This document shows positions 1-3,601 of a stretch of DNA of 6,236 nt, piece by piece. Position 1 is the first letter of the stretch. Every line of letters begins with the position of its first letter. The notes beneath the pieces are model-generated. The model did no database searches. It worked only from the letters and a program-made list of their open reading frames with translations, and was not told the origin of the DNA. Origin of the DNA: Phycisphaerales bacterium (GTDB lineage Bacteria; Planctomycetota; Phycisphaerae; Phycisphaerales; SM1A02); NCBI GenBank assembly GCA_022447165.1, contig JAKVBR010000103.1:1-6236 (forward strand). The letters run 5' to 3'. The position numbers and the translations under genes were made by a program.

Positions 1-287
1 AGTTACTCTACCGCCTCTTCCCTGAGAGGAACCGCCTTGTAGAAGAATTGCTGTATTTAAGAGCTCAGAATGCTGGTGGTATCTCAAATCCAGTCGACTT
101 CTTAACCATACCTGGTATCGAACCATCCATGGTTCAGTTCTTAACTGGTCTCTTTGACACAAAAAGCAATGTCTACACAATATCTAGCCTCGGAAAAGCC
201 GAAGGAAGTGGTATAGAACAGGAAATAATCGCAATCGTCGACCGTTCGACCATCCCTGTGACGATATTGGAATACAGAGAGCAATGA
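1..287 (+). CDS. gspK: GspK-type minor pseudopilin, C-terminal part (5' end outside window)
   Basis: The frame is open from position 3 to the TGA at 285-287, giving 94 C-terminal residues; the gene begins upstream of the window, so the internal TTG at 48 is not taken as the start. GspK is the large minor pseudopilin at the tip of the type II secretion pseudopilus. Visible support is the helical segment followed by SNPVDFLTIPGIEPSMV (residues 28-44 of the fragment), resembling the helix-hairpin-like 'P-G-(I/M)' part of GspK, and the C-terminal beta region VYTISSLGKA...IEQEIIAIVDRS ending in ILEYREQ, which matches the usual GspK ending (shared 'VDRS' and a terminal Tyr-Arg-Glu). The prepilin leader and the first helix lie outside the window, so the pseudopilin assignment rests on the C-terminus alone. 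The stop overlaps the next gene's ATG by 4 nt (ATGA), tying it to the gspL-like gene. A ComEA-like helix-hairpin-helix protein is a less likely alternative. Confidence 0.8.
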   Translation, partial: LLYRLFPERNRLVEELLYLRAQNAGGISNPVDFLTIPGIEPSMVQFLTGLFDTKSNVYTISSLGKAEGSGIEQEIIAIVDRSTIPVTILEYREQ

Positions 288-2146
288 ATAACCCTTCTAA
301 CAATGTAACGAGCGAATCGACGATTTTGCTGACGCACCGTGTTGGCGATGGATGGCGTTGCATGCTCGTCAAACAGAATGGTGGTATTCCTTCAATAATC
401 GAAACTGCAGAAGTCAACCAAGATGAGTCTCTCGAATCGCTCATTGAGAGTCATGATCCCGATCAAATTTTTACGGTTCTTTCTGGCGCACAATCAGTTT
501 GCAGAACAACAACCCTTCCAGATGTGGATCAAGATCAGATTGTAGAAGCACTGAGACTTCAAGCTGAAGCCCGGTTCTTAGGCACAACACCGAACCATAG
601 AAGAGTCATGGCTCCACTCGATAGCGCAATTGGTGAAACAAATCGAGTTGGGCTTATCATTGCATGGCCTGAAAAACAAAGCGTTGCCGTACCCACATGC
701 CTAGAAGACGCACATTTTGTTCCTGACACCGTTGCACTAGCTGCCCTTCTCGATGGTATCAGACCTACTGAACCAATGCTCATAGCTAACCCTCTCGATG
801 GATCTGTATCACTTGCAATCTCCCATGCAAATGGCGCTGCAATTAGAGCAACAAAAGAAGATAACTCTTCAATTGATACTTTTAAGTCAGGTCTTTTAAG
901 TATTACTCGTGAAACTGCAGAAATCCATAATCACTCTGCATCATTTGTTGATGGTCTCATTAGTGCACTCAATGCAAAGTTATCTTCCTTTACTTCAGAC
1001 AACCCAATCGTCATTTTGCCAGAGATTATCACCGAGCATGCTGGAACATCACTTGCTTGTTGCGAATCCTCTGATGATTGGTGGAAGTCGTGGGGTATTC
1101 TTGTTGGCTGCGCAATTGCAGCAACCGGCTCACTCGAGTCATTAACAACCCTCAAACTCGCTGCTCCCGAAATCAACCCAACTTTTAGTGAGAAAGTTAC
1201 TCAAAGTTTAGACTCCCCTAAACTTTCAAAGCAGCTTGTGACTGCTGCTGTTTTGTGCATTGTGTTCGGTCCTGCCCTGCTTTCTGGTCTGAGACTTGGA
1301 TTACTTGACATGCTCAATCCAAACATTAGCGAACAATACGCCCTCAAGATTGAATCGAAACAAGAACAAATCGTTTACAAAGAACTTGAAAAGTCAGCAT
1401 GGCCGATGTCAAAACTCATTGCTGATGTCACGAACCACACGCCAGTTGGGATTGACCTTGAGAGCGTCCGCATAGATATTGGTGAACCAATTTCAGTAAG
1501 AGGCAGAGCGCTCAGTGCAGACGGCAAGAGTGCTGCTGAACTCATTGCAAAGTATCAAGAGTCACTTCAGCAAACTGGGATATTCAAAGATGTACAGTTT
1601 TCATATGACACCGCGGGAACATATGGCGACCGAGACTTTGACTTGTGGGCAACAGTGGCTGATCCATTGAGAAGACCTCGCTTAACACAAGATGATGATT
1701 TTGGCGTTTGGACGCTTGCGATGAGGCAAGATGGCATACAACCCGAGGAACTCGATCCAGCAGTTGATGTTGAAAGGGCAGGTAACGAAAGTTCTCCACT
1801 TGGGACGGCAAATGTGGGAGAAATCCCATCTAGCGACCCAATCCCGCATGCGGGCGATTCACGAAACGATATAGACAGACCTCGAAATCCTCGAAATGGC
1901 GCATCGAGCGATAATGGAACTGCTTCGCGTGGCGAAACACCCAATGCATCAGGTTCCCCGTCATCGCGCGTTCCAGAACCACTCACTATTGAACAAATTG
2001 GCAACATGAGTGCAGATGAAATTCGAATAGCGCTTAAGGATGTGACTGAAGGGCTAAACCATGTTGGCCGTGACGCTGAAGCAAAAGCAAGACTTCGCAG
2101 TGAAATGCGAATGCTGCTTGATCAGCTCAAGGAGGTACAGAATTGA
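284..2146 (+). CDS. gspL: GspL-type inner-membrane protein (PilM-like plus PilN-like) with long C-terminal extension
   Basis: This 620-residue protein is probably the GspL component of the inner-membrane platform, which links the cytoplasmic secretion ATPase to the periplasmic assembly. Residues 12-300 look like a degenerate actin-like (PilM/GspL cytoplasmic) domain: beta-rich start ILLTHRVGDGWRCMLVK, a middle GLIIAWPEK strand, and a closing segment near 270-298 (GILVGCAIAATGSLESL...LAAPEINP) that resembles the end of PilM-type domains. One membrane helix spans about 318-340. Residues 350-372 are helical, then 375-460 form a PilN-like ferredoxin-type fold (SVRIDIGEPISVRGRALS... followed by a helix and FKDVQFSYD...DFDLWATV). 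Residues 495-563 are a Ser/Pro/Asn/Gly/Asp-rich linker, and 567-620 form a charged helical tail. Canonical GspL is about 400 residues and lacks these last two parts. The ATG start overlaps the gspK stop; its Shine-Dalgarno is weak, so coupling is likely. The family is inferred from topology and neighbours more than from strong motifs. Confidence 0.75.
   Translation: MNNPSNNVTSESTILLTHRVGDGWRCMLVKQNGGIPSIIETAEVNQDESLESLIESHDPDQIFTVLSGAQSVCRTTTLPDVDQDQIVEALRLQAEARFLGTTPNHRRVMAPLDSAIGETNRVGLIIAWPEKQSVAVPTCLEDAHFVPDTVALAALLDGIRPTEPMLIANPLDGSVSLAISHANGAAIRATKEDNSSIDTFKSGLLSITRETAEIHNHSASFVDGLISALNAKLSSFTSDNPIVILPEIITEHAGTSLACCESSDDWWKSWGILVGCAIAATGSLESLTTLKLAAPEINPTFSEKVTQSLDSPKLSKQLVTAAVLCIVFGPALLSGLRLGLLDMLNPNISEQYALKIESKQEQIVYKELEKSAWPMSKLIADVTNHTPVGIDLESVRIDIGEPISVRGRALSADGKSAAELIAKYQESLQQTGIFKDVQFSYDTAGTYGDRDFDLWATVADPLRRPRLTQDDDFGVWTLAMRQDGIQPEELDPAVDVERAGNESSPLGTANVGEIPSSDPIPHAGDSRNDIDRPRNPRNGASSDNGTASRGETPNASGSPSSRVPEPLTIEQIGNMSADEIRIALKDVTEGLNHVGRDAEAKARLRSEMRMLLDQLKEVQN
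1814..1854 (+). repeat. Adjacent inverted repeats in the GspL linker coding region
   Basis: GTGGGA (1814-1819) pairs with TCCCAT (1824-1829) around a GAAA loop, giving six pairs including one G-T. CCCGCATGCGGG at 1843-1854 is a perfect 12-bp palindrome. Both lie in the region coding for the disordered linker. A palindrome of that length is expected about once or twice in a window this size, so significance is modest. Confidence 0.4.
1880..1897 (+). repeat. Perfect 9-bp tandem duplication in the GspL linker
   Basis: CCTCGAAAT occurs twice head to tail (1880-1888 and 1889-1897). It keeps the frame and gives the Arg-Asn-Pro-Arg-Asn repeat in the low-complexity linker. It looks like a recent slippage duplication in a segment under weak constraint. 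Confidence 0.8.
2129..2136 (+). promoter_or_regulatory. Strong ribosome binding site for the TTG start of the GspM-like gene
   Basis: AAGGAGGT is a full match to the anti-Shine-Dalgarno core and ends 6 nt before the TTG at 2143. It lies within the last codons of the GspL gene and is the reason for accepting a rare TTG start. Confidence 0.85.
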
Positions 2147-2742
2147 GCCATCGTTTGAGTGATTTTCTAGACACCGTCTCAACATGGTCACGTGCCATGC
2201 AGTGGGCATTTTGGGCTGCTGTTTTAACAGTTGCGTTTCTCGTTTGGGATTCAACTGTGGCAGAGATTGGCGCAAACTGGTCCGCAAAAGCAGATTCCAT
2301 TGAAAGTCAAATTGCTGAAATCAACAGACCAAACAACTTAACTTCAAGCGTCAAAAAAACCATTCGTTCGTTTGGTGATGTTGAACTGCCTAGAGAAAAA
2401 TCAAATGGTGCAACAGCAATGACAGACGCTGTCCATGCCATTCTCAAATCAAATGCTGTCCGCAATGATGAATACACTCGAACCAAAAGTAGCAAGATGC
2501 GGTCGGGTTCGCTTCCTGGCATAGCAGGTGCTGGCAAAGTGATTGAACAAGTCATTGGTGACATTCGTTTTGAAGCAACACAAGAAAATGTACTTAAAGT
2601 CATCTCGCAACTCGAAAGCAGCCCTTGGATTGATGCAGTCTCTGATGTGCGATTGGCCAAACAAGATGGCCGTATGATTCGGGTGGACCTTGCTGTAGAA
2701 GCGTGGGTGGTCGCTTCATCGACAAGGAGAGGTGGAAGATGA
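2143..2742 (+). CDS. gspM: GspM/PilO-like inner-membrane platform protein
   Basis: This 199-residue bitopic protein has a short cytoplasmic N-terminus, one membrane helix at about residues 19-37 (MQWAFWAAVLTVAFLVW), a helical probable coiled-coil stretch at 40-78, a polar middle region at 80-130, and a C-terminal ferredoxin-like domain at 132-190. That domain has the order strand (VIGDIRFEAT), helix (ENVLKVISQLESS), strand (SDVRLAKQDGRMIRVDLAVEAWVV), as in GspM and PilO. Such proteins pair with GspL/PilN in the inner membrane. The start is a TTG, chosen because a near-perfect Shine-Dalgarno (AAGGAGGT) lies 6 nt upstream and because it gives a 4-nt TTGA overlap with the gspL stop. The short Arg-rich end (TRRGGR) is unusual but may only reflect overlap with the next gene's ribosome binding site. 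Sequence identity to GspM is not obvious by eye; size, topology and position between the L-like and C-like genes carry the call. Confidence 0.65.
   Translation: MSHRLSDFLDTVSTWSRAMQWAFWAAVLTVAFLVWDSTVAEIGANWSAKADSIESQIAEINRPNNLTSSVKKTIRSFGDVELPREKSNGATAMTDAVHAILKSNAVRNDEYTRTKSSKMRSGSLPGIAGAGKVIEQVIGDIRFEATQENVLKVISQLESSPWIDAVSDVRLAKQDGRMIRVDLAVEAWVVASSTRRGGR
2724..2732 (+). promoter_or_regulatory. Ribosome binding site for the GspC/PilP-like gene
   Basis: AAGGAGAGG ends 6 nt before the ATG at 2739 and lies in the last codons of the GspM-like gene. It supports 2739 as the start; the in-frame ATG at 2703 precedes it. Confidence 0.8.
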
Positions 2743-3338
2743 ATTCTATAGATTTCAAAGGCCCCCTCGGCATGAGCATTGCAGCAATCCTAGTGATTAC
2801 AGTCTTTATCTGCCTTGTCATCGCAAACATTGCCTCTCCTCTCATGATGCAAAGTGAAGCGGTTAGCGTCTCAGATACGGATGCTCTTGTCGCTGAGTAC
2901 AGCACCCTAGTCGCTGCAGACATCGCCAAGTTCAATGGTCGCTCTGCGTTCTTCAAGCCAATTCCAATCCCACGGGCGAGGCCTGAACCCAAAGACCCAG
3001 TCGTTTATACACCTCCCCCTCCGCCACCACCAGTCGAAACTGGCCCACCACCTGCACCTGCAACCTACCTTGGTCCGCCGATGATTGCACTGATTGGTGA
3101 TGAAGCATGGTTTAGAGGGAGTGGAAGCGGTTTAGATTCAGTGATTCGCATCAAAGTTGGCCAAGAAAAAGAAGGCATCAAACTTGTCAGTACAGAAGAG
3201 CCTACGCGAGCAACTGTTGAGTACAGACGGGGTGAATATGAGATCGATTTGTTCACATACGAAGAGCCATTTTTTGAAGACGAAGCACCGACCTTGAGAG
3301 AGCCTGATTTCCTCGAAGAAGTCGCGCCATCTGTTTAA
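2739..3338 (+). CDS. GspC/PilP-like periplasmic bridge protein with proline-rich linker
   Basis: This 199-residue protein probably connects the inner-membrane platform to the secretin, the role of GspC in T2SS and PilP in type IV pili. It has one N-terminal membrane helix at about residues 11-32, a helical stretch at 45-65, a proline-rich spacer at about 73-114 with a run of seven prolines, and a small beta domain at 115-173. The beta domain (MIALIGDEAWFRGSGS, then VIRIKVGQEKEGIKLVS, then RATVEYRRGEYEIDLF) matches the pattern of the HR domain of GspC and of PilP: strand, 'V-G' turn, strand, and a closing strand pair. An acidic tail (EEPFFEDEAP and on) follows. There is no PDZ or coiled-coil domain after the HR-like domain, unlike proteobacterial GspC. 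I chose the ATG at 2739 over the one at 2703 because it has an AAGGAGAGG Shine-Dalgarno at the right distance, forms the same 4-nt ATGA overlap seen at the previous junctions, and starts close to the membrane helix. No symbol is given because GspC, GspN-like and PilP cannot be separated by eye. Confidence 0.65.
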   Translation: MNSIDFKGPLGMSIAAILVITVFICLVIANIASPLMMQSEAVSVSDTDALVAEYSTLVAADIAKFNGRSAFFKPIPIPRARPEPKDPVVYTPPPPPPPVETGPPPAPATYLGPPMIALIGDEAWFRGSGSGLDSVIRIKVGQEKEGIKLVSTEEPTRATVEYRRGEYEIDLFTYEEPFFEDEAPTLREPDFLEEVAPSV

Positions 3339-3392
3339 CTGAATACGCTCTGAAAATCCAAAAAACTACCTTCAGCAGCACATGATTTCTAC

Positions 3393-3412
3393 GCTGAATG
3401 ACCGAATTCAGC
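3393..3412 (+). promoter_or_regulatory. Stem-loop in the secretin leader
   Basis: GCTGAAT (3393-3399) and ATTCAGC (3406-3412) are perfect inverted repeats around a 6-nt loop, giving a 7-bp stem. It lies 55 nt after the stop of the C-like gene. No U-tract follows directly, so it is not a classical intrinsic terminator. It could be a 3' end-stabilising or processing hairpin, or a dyad operator. The outer TTCAGC at 3371-3376 can pair with the same left arm, so two alternative pairings exist. Confidence 0.4.
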
Positions 3413-3436
3413 CGATGTTAGTCCGATAGAGTTTTC

Positions 3437-3466
3437 TTGTTAAACCCTTCAGCATACAGAAATAAT
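3437..3466 (+). promoter_or_regulatory. Possible sigma70-type promoter for the secretin gene
   Basis: TTGTTA (3437-3442) resembles a -35 box with 4 of 6 consensus bases, and AATAAT (3461-3466) resembles a -10 box with 5 of 6, separated by 18 nt. It sits about 64 nt upstream of the GTG start, in the only intergenic gap. Such matches occur by chance in AT-rich spacers, and this lineage may use different consensus boxes, so it is only a candidate. Confidence 0.25.
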
Positions 3467-3494
3467 CACTGAAACTTGTCGTTAACCTAACCGA

Positions 3495-3512
3495 GCATCC
3501 AAAACCGGATGC
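3495..3512 (+). promoter_or_regulatory. Stem-loop immediately upstream of the secretin ribosome binding site
   Basis: GCATCC (3495-3500) and GGATGC (3507-3512) form a perfect 6-bp stem with loop AAAACC. The 3' arm ends 5 nt before the AAGGA Shine-Dalgarno of the GTG start at 3530. The arm contains the upstream in-frame ATG at 3509, which would be buried in the stem. The hairpin could shape the ribosome landing site or block the upstream ATG; a function is not shown. Confidence 0.4.
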
Positions 3513-3517
3513 AAGAG

Positions 3518-3522
3518 AAGGA
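3518..3522 (+). promoter_or_regulatory. Ribosome binding site that decides the GTG start of the secretin
   Basis: AAGGA lies 7 nt before the GTG at 3530. The alternative ATG at 3509 has no comparable site and would place the Shine-Dalgarno inside the coding region and add seven polar residues (MQEKETI) ahead of a well-formed signal peptide. Confidence 0.75.
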
Positions 3523-3529
3523 AACCATC

Positions 3530-3601
3530 GTGAGAGATTCAATTTTGACACATTTAACAGCCTTTGCCGTGACCCTCGGACTTGTTGCAACTTCATTTGC
3601 T
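3530..3601 (+). other. Sec signal peptide of the secretin
   Basis: Residues 1-24 have a short n-region (MRDS), a hydrophobic core (LTAFAVTLGLVA) and an A-x-A-like cleavage site with Ser at -3 and Ala at -1 (SFA, then Q). No Cys follows, so this is signal peptidase I type and not a lipoprotein. Confidence 0.85.

Larger units (their letters stand above)
3339..3529 (+). other. Non-coding leader between the C-like gene and the secretin gene
   Basis: This 191-bp stretch is the only real gap in the window and breaks an otherwise overlapping gene block. I see no convincing coding potential. It contains two perfect stem-loops (3393-3412 and 3495-3512), three direct copies and one inverted copy of TTCAGC, and a weak sigma70-like promoter candidate at 3437-3466. 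A likely reading is a regulatory leader that lets secretin expression be set separately from the inner-membrane components. That is inference; no known riboswitch class is recognisable. Confidence 0.6.

Noticed and set aside
1567..2007. Minus-strand open frame of 146 codons opposite the GspL linker
   Set aside because: Low-complexity Ser/Pro/Gly-rich translation that mirrors the linker codons on the other strand; no ribosome binding site or recognisable domain.
2703..2738. Upstream ATG start for the GspC/PilP-like gene
   Set aside because: It overlaps the GspM-like gene by 40 nt, has no Shine-Dalgarno, and contains the real ribosome binding site (AAGGAGAGG) of the ATG at 2739.
3393..3445. 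Intrinsic terminator after the C-like gene
   Set aside because: The 7-bp stem at 3393-3412 has only moderate GC and no T-run directly after it; the nearest T-rich stretch (3432-3441) is about 20 nt further on.
3509..3529. Upstream ATG start for the secretin
   Set aside because: It lies inside a hairpin, lacks a ribosome binding site and would add seven polar residues before a well-formed signal peptide starting at the GTG at 3530.
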